Source: HGM04593 sp045646845
GTDB lineage: Bacteria; Bacteroidota; Bacteroidia; Bacteroidales; Bacteroidaceae
Reading direction: 5' to 3'
DNA length: 64,000 nucleotides
Assembly: GCA_045646845.1 (NCBI GenBank)
Contig: JAZRLO010000008.1
Coordinates: 1-64,000 of the forward strand
This document shows positions 18,068-24,915 of this stretch, in pieces (the first letter of the stretch is position 1; every line of letters begins with the position of its first letter). The notes under the pieces are model-generated. The model was not told the DNA's origin. It searched no databases and was given only the letters and a program-made list of their open reading frames with translations. Position numbers and translations under genes: made by a program.

Positions 18068-18098
18068 CAAATATACTACTATTATTCGTAATGGCAAA
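18068..18098 (-). promoter_or_regulatory. Promoter for the second TagB/F-like gene
   Basis: The minus strand shows TTTG (18095-18098), a 19-bp spacer and TATATTTG (18068-18075), both perfect matches. The leader to the ATG at 18030 is about 30 bases. Confidence 0.75.
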
Positions 18099-18123
18099 TC
18101 CTTGTACGTTTGGTCGGTGGAAA

Positions 18124-18157
18124 AACAGATAGCGGCTCAGTGGAGCCGCTATCTGTT
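18124..18157 (-). terminator. Terminator of the CDP-polyol gene cluster
   Basis: A 15-bp perfect stem (AACAGATAGCGGCTC and complement) with a 4-base loop, followed on the minus strand by TTTTT, 15 bases after the stop of the cytidylyltransferase-kinase gene. Confidence 0.88.
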
Positions 18158-18171
18158 CAGGGGATATTTAA

Positions 18172-19308
18172 TCAGTTACGTCTGATTCTTATCTGTATCG
18201 CGTTTTCGATGGGGGTGTCATTTATGATGACAAGATAACCGCCACCGCCGGCACCTGTAATTTTGTAGCCCTTGACATTGCCTTTGTAGTCGGCTATAGC
18301 CTTCTCTACATGCGGAGATATCATATTTGGGAACATTGCTACCTGTGCTTCGAACGATGCTGTGCAGGCTTTGCCCCAAGCATCGACATCCTTTGCGTTG
18401 ATTGCGTTCCAGCAATCTATGGCTGCCTGTGAGAGTGCGGCTGCATTCTCTTGGGTAATGTTGGTTGTTGCCAGTACATCGTAGTCGCCTGAGCGCGGTG
18501 CCATAGGAACCAACCATAGATTTTTCTCGATGAAATCGAGAATTTCGCTCTCTTTTACCGTCGTTATCTTCTCGGGCCAATAACCTCCGTCGTAGTCGAG
18601 GCGGTTGAGTCCCGGCATTACAATGCCGATAGCGTCCTGAGAGCCGCTGATGTATGGGCTTCCGGGAGGGTTTTCGTAACGGAATACCATCTTTGCAAGT
18701 GTCTCGCGGTCGCCCTCGGGGATATCGACGTGCCACATTTCGATTGCCGCCTTGCGCGATGAGGTGCTCATACCGCCGCGGTTGTTGAAGTCGTAGTCGG
18801 GTTCAATGCTTATGGTGAGCACGGGGCCGCTGTGGTGCTTGCTTACATATGGCTGGTCGAGCCATCCGCCGGCAAGGTCGATGCGGTAGGGTATGTTGCA
18901 CTCCTGGCGCAATGCTGTGGTTGAGCGTGTGGGCAGTCCGGCCTCGGGGATACGGGTACTTACGACAAGCTCAATGCCGTTCTCCTCGCAGAAACGTTTC
19001 TTTCCGGGTGTGTAACCGTCGCTGTTTACAAAGAAAATGTCCGGCTTCAGGCGTTTTACATCCTCTTCAAAGTCCATTATGCCGCTGCCGCTGTTGATGA
19101 ATGCGTCCTTTACGTAACGGATGGCTTTTACCATGTAGAGGCGCTCGCGTTCGGTGTTGATGGTCTTGCGGTCCTTTAGCTCGCGGATTGTGGCGTCTGA
19201 GCCTATACCTACGTATAGGTCGCCATGGCTGGCCGCTTCCTTGAAGAATGCCACGTGTCCCGAATGGAGCATGTCGTAGCAGCCTGATACAAATACTTTC
19301 TTGCTCAT
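18172..19308 (-). CDS. Cytidylyltransferase / GHMP kinase fusion protein
   Basis: Residues 1-130 form a nucleotidyltransferase of the cytidylyltransferase-like family (VSGCYDMLHSGHVAFFKEA with HSGH at 15-18, DLYVGIGSDATIREL, and TRSTTALR near 127-134). Residues 136-378 form a GHMP small-molecule kinase: PYRIDLAGGWLDQP (140-153), GSPYISGSQDAIG (216-228, in place of the usual phosphate loop and resembling the GSQD type of heptose and fucose kinases), and KITGAGGGGYL (349-359). One chain could thus phosphorylate a sugar or polyol and then activate it. This is reminiscent of HldE, but with the domain order reversed and an unrelated kinase fold. It has its own consensus promoter. The substrate is unknown. 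Confidence 0.85.
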   Translation of the reverse strand: MSKKVFVSGCYDMLHSGHVAFFKEAASHGDLYVGIGSDATIRELKDRKTINTERERLYMVKAIRYVKDAFINSGSGIMDFEEDVKRLKPDIFFVNSDGYTPGKKRFCEENGIELVVSTRIPEAGLPTRSTTALRQECNIPYRIDLAGGWLDQPYVSKHHSGPVLTISIEPDYDFNNRGGMSTSSRKAAIEMWHVDIPEGDRETLAKMVFRYENPPGSPYISGSQDAIGIVMPGLNRLDYDGGYWPEKITTVKESEILDFIEKNLWLVPMAPRSGDYDVLATTNITQENAAALSQAAIDCWNAINAKDVDAWGKACTASFEAQVAMFPNMISPHVEKAIADYKGNVKGYKITGAGGGGYLVIINDTPIENAIQIRIRRN

Positions 19309-19358
19309 CTTGTATGTTTGTTGGGCGGCGCAGAAAGCCGCATGTTCTGTTTCTTCTG

Positions 19359-19390
19359 CAAAATTAGTGATTTATGCACAGATATGCAAA
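19359..19390 (-). promoter_or_regulatory. Promoter for the cytidylyltransferase-kinase gene
   Basis: The minus strand shows TTTG (19387-19390), a 20-bp spacer and TAATTTTG (19359-19366). Both boxes match consensus and predict a leader of about 45 bases. Confidence 0.72.
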
Positions 19391-19441
19391 GCAATACTGT
19401 CTGTTTTTCTCTACAGGTGATACTGGTGAACTGGCAAAGGG

Positions 19442-20137
19442 TCACTTGTATGAATAACCTCCGTTCACTTCAATGGTGCTGCCATTCACGAACGGGTTGT
19501 CGATGCAGAACTTGAATGCTGCAACGACTTCGTCAACGGTGGCGAAACGGTGTACTGCGGTCTTGTTGCAGATACTCTCTCTTATCTCAGCGGGTTTGTT
19601 CCTGTGCCAAGGCGTTTCAACAAATCCGGGGGCTATGGTGTTTACGGTGGTGCCGGTTCCTTCGAACTCCTTTACAAGGTTCTTTGCCATTGCGTGGACA
19701 GCTGCCTTTGTCACGCCGTATGAGAGAACCGTGGCATGTGGGGTGGTTGCCATCTGTGAACCGGTGAACAGTATTCTTGAACCGTGGGGAATCAGTCCGT
19801 ACAATTCGCGTATTATTATGTAGTGGGAATTTACCGCGACCTCCATCATGCTGTCCCAGTCACTGTCTGTAGATTCTGCAAATGGCTTTCTTATGGTTGT
19901 GCCGGCATTGCATACGATGCAATCGACATGTCCGCATTTTTCTTTCACGTATGTTATGAAGCGGTAGGTCTGCTCCCTGTCGCTTTGGTCAACCTTTATA
20001 GCCTCCACGTTGCTGATGCTCTCTTCGGGTGCGTTGTGTGCGTATGTGGCATACACGTAGTAGCCGTTCTCTGCCAGCATCCTGGCCACACCAAGGCCAA
20101 TACCCGACGTTCCGCCTGTGACTATCGCAGTTTTCAT
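19442..20137 (-). CDS. Short-chain dehydrogenase/reductase
   Basis: A classical SDR of 231 residues. TGGTSGIG (7-14) binds NAD(P), CNAG is at 76-79, and the catalytic Ser127 (FTGSQMA) pairs with YGVTK (Tyr140, Lys144). PGFVETPW is the usual post-active-site loop. Its start overlaps the end of the cytidylyltransferase-Gfo/Idh/MocA gene by four bases, so the two are translationally coupled and should share a pathway. A reasonable reading is that it reduces or oxidises a sugar or polyol intermediate that ends up CDP-linked. This resembles the reductases that make ribitol 5-phosphate from ribulose 5-phosphate, though those belong to other families. The substrate is unproven. Confidence 0.87.
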   Translation of the reverse strand: MKTAIVTGGTSGIGLGVARMLAENGYYVYATYAHNAPEESISNVEAIKVDQSDREQTYRFITYVKEKCGHVDCIVCNAGTTIRKPFAESTDSDWDSMMEVAVNSHYIIIRELYGLIPHGSRILFTGSQMATTPHATVLSYGVTKAAVHAMAKNLVKEFEGTGTTVNTIAPGFVETPWHRNKPAEIRESICNKTAVHRFATVDEVVAAFKFCIDNPFVNGSTIEVNGGYSYK

Positions 20138-21480
20138 ATCTCCATAAAGTTTTTACGTTCTGTAAACTGTTGCATGGCTTTTGCCATGGCTATGCTTTCG
20201 CGTCTCATGAGACGCGATGAACTGAACCTGCGGTTTACTATGCACGATATCCATTCCTGAATCTCGTAGCGCAGGCCCTCTTCGTCCCATTTGTAGAAGA
20301 ATTTCTTGTTTTTGTTCTGGTCTTCGTAACGAAGCTCAAAATAGTCGGTCTTCCACCATGGGGCCTCTACGTAGGCGTAACCTTTGGTGCCTGATATTAC
20401 AAGATTGCCCTCGGTCTTTACTCCGAGCCCTATCTTGAACGAGCATACAGCACGGGGGTATCGCATGACTCCTTTCGTGTATATGTCAACATCGTTCTCC
20501 ATGCGTGAGTAGAGTCTCAGTTCTTCATATCCTGTGCCAAGGAGTCTGAATATGGGCAGCAAAGGATAGACTGCCGATTCGTACATGGAGCCTCCTGCCT
20601 GAGCCGGGTCGAACTCGCGACGTGTCTTGTCGGGCAGCAGGCGCGAGAGTGATGCTTCGATATCTACCACTTTGCCTATGGCACCGCTCTTTATCATTGT
20701 CATCAGATGGTTGAATGCCGGGCAGTGGGCAGTCTTGTTGGCTTCCATCATGACAAGTTCCTTCTCTTCGGCAAGTGAATAGAGCTCCTTGGCCTGTTCC
20801 TCTTCGAGTACGAGCGGAATCTCGCATAGTGTATGCTTTCCTGCTGTCAGGGCGCGTTTGCTGTATTCGTAATGGCTGAGGTGGGGCGTGGCTATATAAA
20901 CGGCATCCACGTCGTCAAGCATTGCGTCGAACGATTCATATGCGTTAGCGAGGCTGTGTCTTTGTACGAACTCGTTAAGAATGCTCTTGTCGTGGTCATA
21001 TGCTCCCGTGATTTCAACACCGCTTACAAAGTGTGCCTCGGGAACGAATCTGTTGGCTATGCGGCCACAACCTACTATGCCCACACGTACCTTTTGCTGT
21101 GTCTCTCCGCGGAGCATGGTCGATGAAATGCCTTCGGTGCGCGAAAGATAAACGACCTCGCAGAACTCGTTGAGGTAGTCGAACTCTCCCTCCCAGTCGC
21201 TTCCGATTGCAAAAACGTCGATGTCGTATCTCTGTATGTCGTCAATCTTCTGCCCGAAGTAGTCTTCTATTATTATCTCGTCGGCATAGCCGGTAGCCCT
21301 TACGGCTTCGACGCGCTCGAGAACATTGTTGCGGACATTCAGCTTTCCGCGTTCACGGTCGAAACGGTCGTTTGTGACTCCTACAATCAGGTAGTCTCCG
21401 AGCTCCTTCGCGCGGCGCAGAAGGTTTATGTGCCCCTGGTGCAACAGGTCGTAGGTGCCGTATGTTATTACTTTCTTCAT
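20134..21480 (-). CDS. Cytidylyltransferase / Gfo/Idh/MocA oxidoreductase fusion protein
   Basis: Residues 1-125 are a TagD-like cytidylyltransferase (GTYDLLHQGHINLLRRA with HQGH at 14-17, GSDWEGE, and RTEGISSTMLRG from 114). Residues 130-448 are a Gfo/Idh/MocA NAD(P)-dependent oxidoreductase: VGIVGCGRIA (133-142) is the Rossmann loop, YIATPHLSHYEY (193-204) follows, and the C-terminal sheet domain starts near 260. The usual EKP catalytic-lysine motif reads CEIP (217-220), so that Lys is missing. Fusion of the two halves implies that one makes the substrate of the other, yielding a CDP-polyol. I recall comparable cytidylyltransferase-reductase fusions making CDP-glucitol in Campylobacter capsule loci, but the parallel is only an inference. 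The SDR is coupled downstream. Confidence 0.88.
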   Translation of the reverse strand: MKKVITYGTYDLLHQGHINLLRRAKELGDYLIVGVTNDRFDRERGKLNVRNNVLERVEAVRATGYADEIIIEDYFGQKIDDIQRYDIDVFAIGSDWEGEFDYLNEFCEVVYLSRTEGISSTMLRGETQQKVRVGIVGCGRIANRFVPEAHFVSGVEITGAYDHDKSILNEFVQRHSLANAYESFDAMLDDVDAVYIATPHLSHYEYSKRALTAGKHTLCEIPLVLEEEQAKELYSLAEEKELVMMEANKTAHCPAFNHLMTMIKSGAIGKVVDIEASLSRLLPDKTRREFDPAQAGGSMYESAVYPLLPIFRLLGTGYEELRLYSRMENDVDIYTKGVMRYPRAVCSFKIGLGVKTEGNLVISGTKGYAYVEAPWWKTDYFELRYEDQNKNKKFFYKWDEEGLRYEIQEWISCIVNRRFSSSRLMRRESIAMAKAMQQFTERKNFMEI

Positions 21481-21572
21481 TAGACGCTGTTTGAATTTCT
21501 AAAAAAATGTTTTCTTGCCGGTAGCTGGTTGTTTCGCAGTATAAAAATGGCGAATTTAATTCAAGCAGCTTC

Positions 21573-22904
21573 TCAGTCTCTGCGGAATATGTCACGTGTA
21601 TATACCTTTTCCTTCACGTCATCGAGTATGGTGTCGTAGCGGTTTGCTATGATGGCATGGGAAATTTTCTTGAATTCATCGAGGTTGTTTACCACCCGGC
21701 TGCCGAAGAATGTAGTGCCTTCTTCGAGCGATGGCTCGTATATCACCACTTCGGCACCTTTTGCCTTTATGCGCTTCATCACGCCTTGAATCGATGACTG
21801 GCGGAAGTTGTCGCTGCCGGCTTTCATCGTAAGACGGAACACGCCAATTGTCGGTAGTTGAGAACTGAAAGTTGAAAGTTTAGAGTTGTACTGATTGTTT
21901 TCGCTATAGCTGTACCAGCCCGCCATACGGAGCACTTGGTCGGCAATGAAGTCCTTACGCGTGCGGTTGCTTTCGACAATGGCGCTCATCATGTTCTGCG
22001 GAACCTCCTGGTAGTTGGCGAGCAACTGCTTGGTATCCTTGGGCAGACAGTATCCCCCGTAACCGAAAGAGGGGTTGTTGTAGTGGTCGCCGATGCGTGG
22101 GTCGAGTCCTACTCCCTTTATTATCGCTGCAGAATCGAGCCCTTTCAGCTCGGCATATGTATCAAGTTCGTTGAAGTAACTCACACGCAGTGCAAGGTAG
22201 GTATTGGCGAATAGCTTGACGGCCTCGGCATCCTTGAGTCCCATGAACAAGGTAGGGATGTCTTCTTTAATCGCGCCCTGCTGCAACAGTCCTGCAAAGG
22301 TGTGTGCCGCATCTTCGAGGTGGTTGCCGGCTATGGATTTTATGGCTTCGTTCTCTTCGTCATAGTTCTCAATCATCTTGGGGTAGCCCACGATGATGCG
22401 GCTCGGGTAGAGGTTGTCATAGAGTGCCTTGCTTTCGCGCAGGAACTCGGGCGAGAAGAGCAGGCGGAACTTATGTGTGGTGTCCCAGCCCATCTCCTTG
22501 AATTTTTTGGCATATTTTACATACAAACTGCGGCAGTAGCCTACGGGAATGGTGCTTTTTATCACCATCGTCGCATTTGGGTTTGCCTCAAGGACAAGGT
22601 CAATGACATCTTCTATGTGGTGGGTGTCGAAGAAGTTCTTCTGCGGGTCGTAGTTCGTGGGGGCTGCAATCACTACAAAATCGGCATCGCGGTACGCGCT
22701 TGCACCGTCGAGCGTGGCTGTGAGGTCCAACTCCTTTTCGGCAAGATACTTCTCTATGTACTCGTCCTGGATGGGGGACTGCTTGCGGTTTATCATCTCT
22801 ACCTTTTCGGGGATGACATCCACTGCAACTACTTTGTTGTGCTGTGCCAGCAATGTGGCAATGCTCAGGCCTACATAACCTGTTCCTGCTACTGCAATTT
22901 TCAT
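21573..22904 (-). CDS. ugd: UDP-glucose 6-dehydrogenase / nucleotide-sugar dehydrogenase
   Basis: Oxidises UDP-glucose to UDP-glucuronate with two NAD+, in the cytoplasm. VAGTGYVGLS (5-14) binds NAD, STIPVGYCR and FSPEFLRE are family motifs, and GYGGYCLPKDTKQL near residue 285 carries the catalytic Cys. RLTMKAGSDNFR and SIQGVMKRIKAKG mark the C-terminal UDP-binding domain. About 17 extra residues (NNQYNSKLSTFSSQLPT, roughly 335-352) are encoded by a dispersed repeat inserted in frame just before the C-terminal domain. UDP-glucuronate could enter the capsule or be converted to UDP-xylose by the decarboxylase at 43623-44558. It is the first gene of the minus-strand proximal capsule cluster. Confidence 0.93.
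   Translation of the reverse strand: MKIAVAGTGYVGLSIATLLAQHNKVVAVDVIPEKVEMINRKQSPIQDEYIEKYLAEKELDLTATLDGASAYRDADFVVIAAPTNYDPQKNFFDTHHIEDVIDLVLEANPNATMVIKSTIPVGYCRSLYVKYAKKFKEMGWDTTHKFRLLFSPEFLRESKALYDNLYPSRIIVGYPKMIENYDEENEAIKSIAGNHLEDAAHTFAGLLQQGAIKEDIPTLFMGLKDAEAVKLFANTYLALRVSYFNELDTYAELKGLDSAAIIKGVGLDPRIGDHYNNPSFGYGGYCLPKDTKQLLANYQEVPQNMMSAIVESNRTRKDFIADQVLRMAGWYSYSENNQYNSKLSTFSSQLPTIGVFRLTMKAGSDNFRQSSIQGVMKRIKAKGAEVVIYEPSLEEGTTFFGSRVVNNLDEFKKISHAIIANRYDTILDDVKEKVYTRDIFRRD
21850..21899. repeat. Repeat-derived in-frame insertion inside ugd
   Basis: About 50 bases of the form AGTTGAGAACTGAAAGTTGA...GTTTAGAGTTG, akin to the GTGAAAACGGAAA-type repeats seen elsewhere in the window. The insertion keeps the frame and adds about 17 polar residues. 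Confidence 0.6.
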
Positions 22905-22957
22905 CTGATGGCTGTTTAACGGTGTGGGTCCGCATTGTGGCGAAACCGCTTATCAAG

Positions 22958-22990
22958 CAAAAATACTAATTATCTCCGTAAAATTGCAAT
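22958..22990 (-). promoter_or_regulatory. Possible promoter for ugd
   Basis: On the minus strand TATTTTTG (22958-22965) matches the -7 box; the candidate -33 box is only ATTG (22987-22990) at a 21-bp spacing. Leader about 50 bases. Confidence 0.4.
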
Positions 22991-23151
22991 TAATTGCAGA
23001 AAATAATGACAAGAGTGCATTTGTCGGTAGTTTTTGTTATATATGATTATGGCTCAATAGCAATTTACTATGGGATTCGGTTGTGTTGTTTTATGGTGCC
23101 GATTTTTTTAAAAAATTACTTTTGTTGTACAATCGTCAATGATAACACAAT
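22991..23151. other. Intergenic, no gene seen
   Basis: AT-rich sequence between the ugd promoter region and the terminator of the glycosidase operon. No coding frame or clear structure was found. Confidence 0.5.
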
Positions 23152-23185
23152 AAGGGTGGTCCGGTTTTACTCTCGGGCCACCCTT
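23152..23185 (-). terminator. Hairpin after the GH20 gene
   Basis: AAGGGTGGTCC pairs with GGGCCACCCTT through one G-U pair. It lies 25 bases downstream of the GH20 stop on the minus strand. The following run of T is weak, so the terminator role is probable rather than certain. Confidence 0.5.
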
Positions 23186-23209
23186 GTAATCGTGCAATGT
23201 CGGCTATTG

Positions 23210-24826
23210 TTATCTGCGCGGAGAAACCTCGAACGGAACTCTGAACGATACTCCGCTGCGCATAAGGTCGTTGAGGTTGGGGAACATACGCTGTTTGAAA
23301 CTTTCCCAACCACGCTGTTCAATTGTGCTCCAGCCGGCCTCGGCAATGGCAAGACCGCGGGGGAAGAACATGTAGTTCACGCGGTTTATGTCCTTGATTG
23401 CTTCGGACCACATGGTGGCCATCACACCCTGTATGTGCTGCTGTTCTTCAACCGGGAGGTTGTAGCTCGGGTCGAGCTTGTATGTCTGCTCCAGTGTGGT
23501 GATAGGCATGCCCCAGTTGTTGAATTCGGGCAGGTCATTACGCCACTGCGGATAGTCGAGATATGCATGCTCTCCGGGAGCCATAATCAGCTTGTGTCCG
23601 TTCTTGCGTGTGAGTTCTATACATTTGGGTGTAAGCGCGTTGCGCCATGTCACCAGTGTCACGTCCTTGGGGTAGGGGAACAGGTAGTCGTTTGCGGGCG
23701 GCCACATGTTGTCGAGCTCGCACCACAGGATGGGCTTTTTGCCGTTCGCACGCACGAAACCGAGCATGCGTCCGAAGAAGATGTTCATCAGTTCCGACGG
23801 CTTTGTATAACCGGCTTCGGCCATCATGGCCTTGCAGTCGTCGCACTTCGCCCAGTTCTCCTTTACGGCAGCTTCGTCACCGCCCAGGTGGATGTATTCC
23901 GAGGGAAATATCTGTGCAACCTCCCTTATGATGTCGTCATATACCTTGTATGCCTCTTCGCAGTGGGCACATATCATCATGTTTGTGGTGTGACCAAGGT
24001 CTTTCTTGTCGTTGTGGCGGAATGCGCAGCCAAGGTGCGGGTATGCTGCCAGTATCGCTACAGAGTGTCCGGGGATGTCAAGCTCTGGGATAATCTCCAC
24101 ATTTCTGTCTGCTGCGTATTTTACCAGGTCCTTGAGCTGTTCCTGTGTATAGTAGCCGTTGTCGGGGCCGTTGTCACCACCGTTGGGGTTGCGGAATGCT
24201 CCCTTTTCGGTCAATGCCGGGTGGCTCTTGATCTCTATGCGCCAGCCCTGGTCGTCTGTAAGGTGCAACTGCAATACGTTGTACTTGAACTTCGCCATCT
24301 GGTTGATGAAGAACTTCACGTCCTCGACGGGAAGGAAATGACGGGCCGGGTCGAGCATTACGGCACGGTGGCCATAGCGCGGAGCGTCTTCGATTCGAAT
24401 AGGGGCAAGCATACTCTTTGAGGTGTTGTTCACGTCGCCGATGAGTATCTGGTCAAGGGTTTTCAGTGCGTAGTATATACCGCTGCGGTCGCCCTCGATT
24501 GTGATGTTCTTCTTGTCGATGTCTATCGTGTAACTTTCGGGACGGGCGTCGGGATTCTCCTTTATTGTTATTCTGTTCTTGCCTTTGGCTGGCAGTTCGA
24601 CACCTGTGCGCAGCTTGATGATTCCTTTGAGTTCCTCCATTATGAACTGTCCGGCTTCCATACTGCACTCAATCTGTCCGGCCTTGTTGAGGTCGAATGA
24701 CTTGCCTTCGCGCTGTTCGACTTTTGCAGGCATCGGCAACAGTGCCGACACGTTGTCCTGAGCGAATGCTGTGCCCATTATAGCACAGTGCAACAGCATC
24801 AATAGGGTTATGATTCTTTTTTTCAT
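23210..24826 (-). CDS. Secreted GH20 beta-N-acetylhexosaminidase
   Basis: Removes terminal GlcNAc or GalNAc from host or dietary glycans. A signal peptide (MKKRIITLLMLLHCAIMGTAFAQ) precedes a GH20b-type N-terminal domain (about 27-135). The (beta/alpha)8 GH20 domain follows, with HRAVMLDPARHFLPVEDVKF, HLTDDQGWRIEI and the catalytic HLGGDEAAV (Asp-Glu pair near residue 315). CDD-like Cys-containing segments and MWSEAI later in the barrel also fit. The length of 538 is standard for a simple GH20. It lies 90 bases downstream of the GH2 gene on the same strand, separated by a perfect hairpin, and probably shares its transcript. Confidence 0.92.
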   Translation of the reverse strand: MKKRIITLLMLLHCAIMGTAFAQDNVSALLPMPAKVEQREGKSFDLNKAGQIECSMEAGQFIMEELKGIIKLRTGVELPAKGKNRITIKENPDARPESYTIDIDKKNITIEGDRSGIYYALKTLDQILIGDVNNTSKSMLAPIRIEDAPRYGHRAVMLDPARHFLPVEDVKFFINQMAKFKYNVLQLHLTDDQGWRIEIKSHPALTEKGAFRNPNGGDNGPDNGYYTQEQLKDLVKYAADRNVEIIPELDIPGHSVAILAAYPHLGCAFRHNDKKDLGHTTNMMICAHCEEAYKVYDDIIREVAQIFPSEYIHLGGDEAAVKENWAKCDDCKAMMAEAGYTKPSELMNIFFGRMLGFVRANGKKPILWCELDNMWPPANDYLFPYPKDVTLVTWRNALTPKCIELTRKNGHKLIMAPGEHAYLDYPQWRNDLPEFNNWGMPITTLEQTYKLDPSYNLPVEEQQHIQGVMATMWSEAIKDINRVNYMFFPRGLAIAEAGWSTIEQRGWESFKQRMFPNLNDLMRSGVSFRVPFEVSPRR

Positions 24827-24870
24827 TATCGTTTTTTTTACGTTATGATATTCTTATCAATCAAATGTTT

Positions 24871-24894
24871 GCGGCGGGGCTGCAGCCCCGCCGC
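24871..24894 (-). promoter_or_regulatory. Intercistronic 24-bp perfect palindrome
   Basis: GCGGCGGGGCTG and its complement abut without a loop, between the GH2 stop and the GH20 start. No T-run follows on the minus strand, so it may be an mRNA-stabilising or attenuating structure or a weak terminator. Confidence 0.5.
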
Positions 24895-24915
24895 TTCTTA
24901 TTCTGTCAGTATTGC

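Noticed and set aside
3234..22904. Search for UpxY/UpxZ-type capsule regulators and invertible promoters
   Set aside because: No NusG-like gene and no inverted-repeat pair flanking a promoter was found in this part of the locus.
22994..24421. Long plus-strand frame of 475 codons opposite the GH20 gene
   Set aside because: It is the antisense shadow of a clearly coding GH20; its composition is Cys/Val/His-rich as expected for antisense of GC-rich codons.
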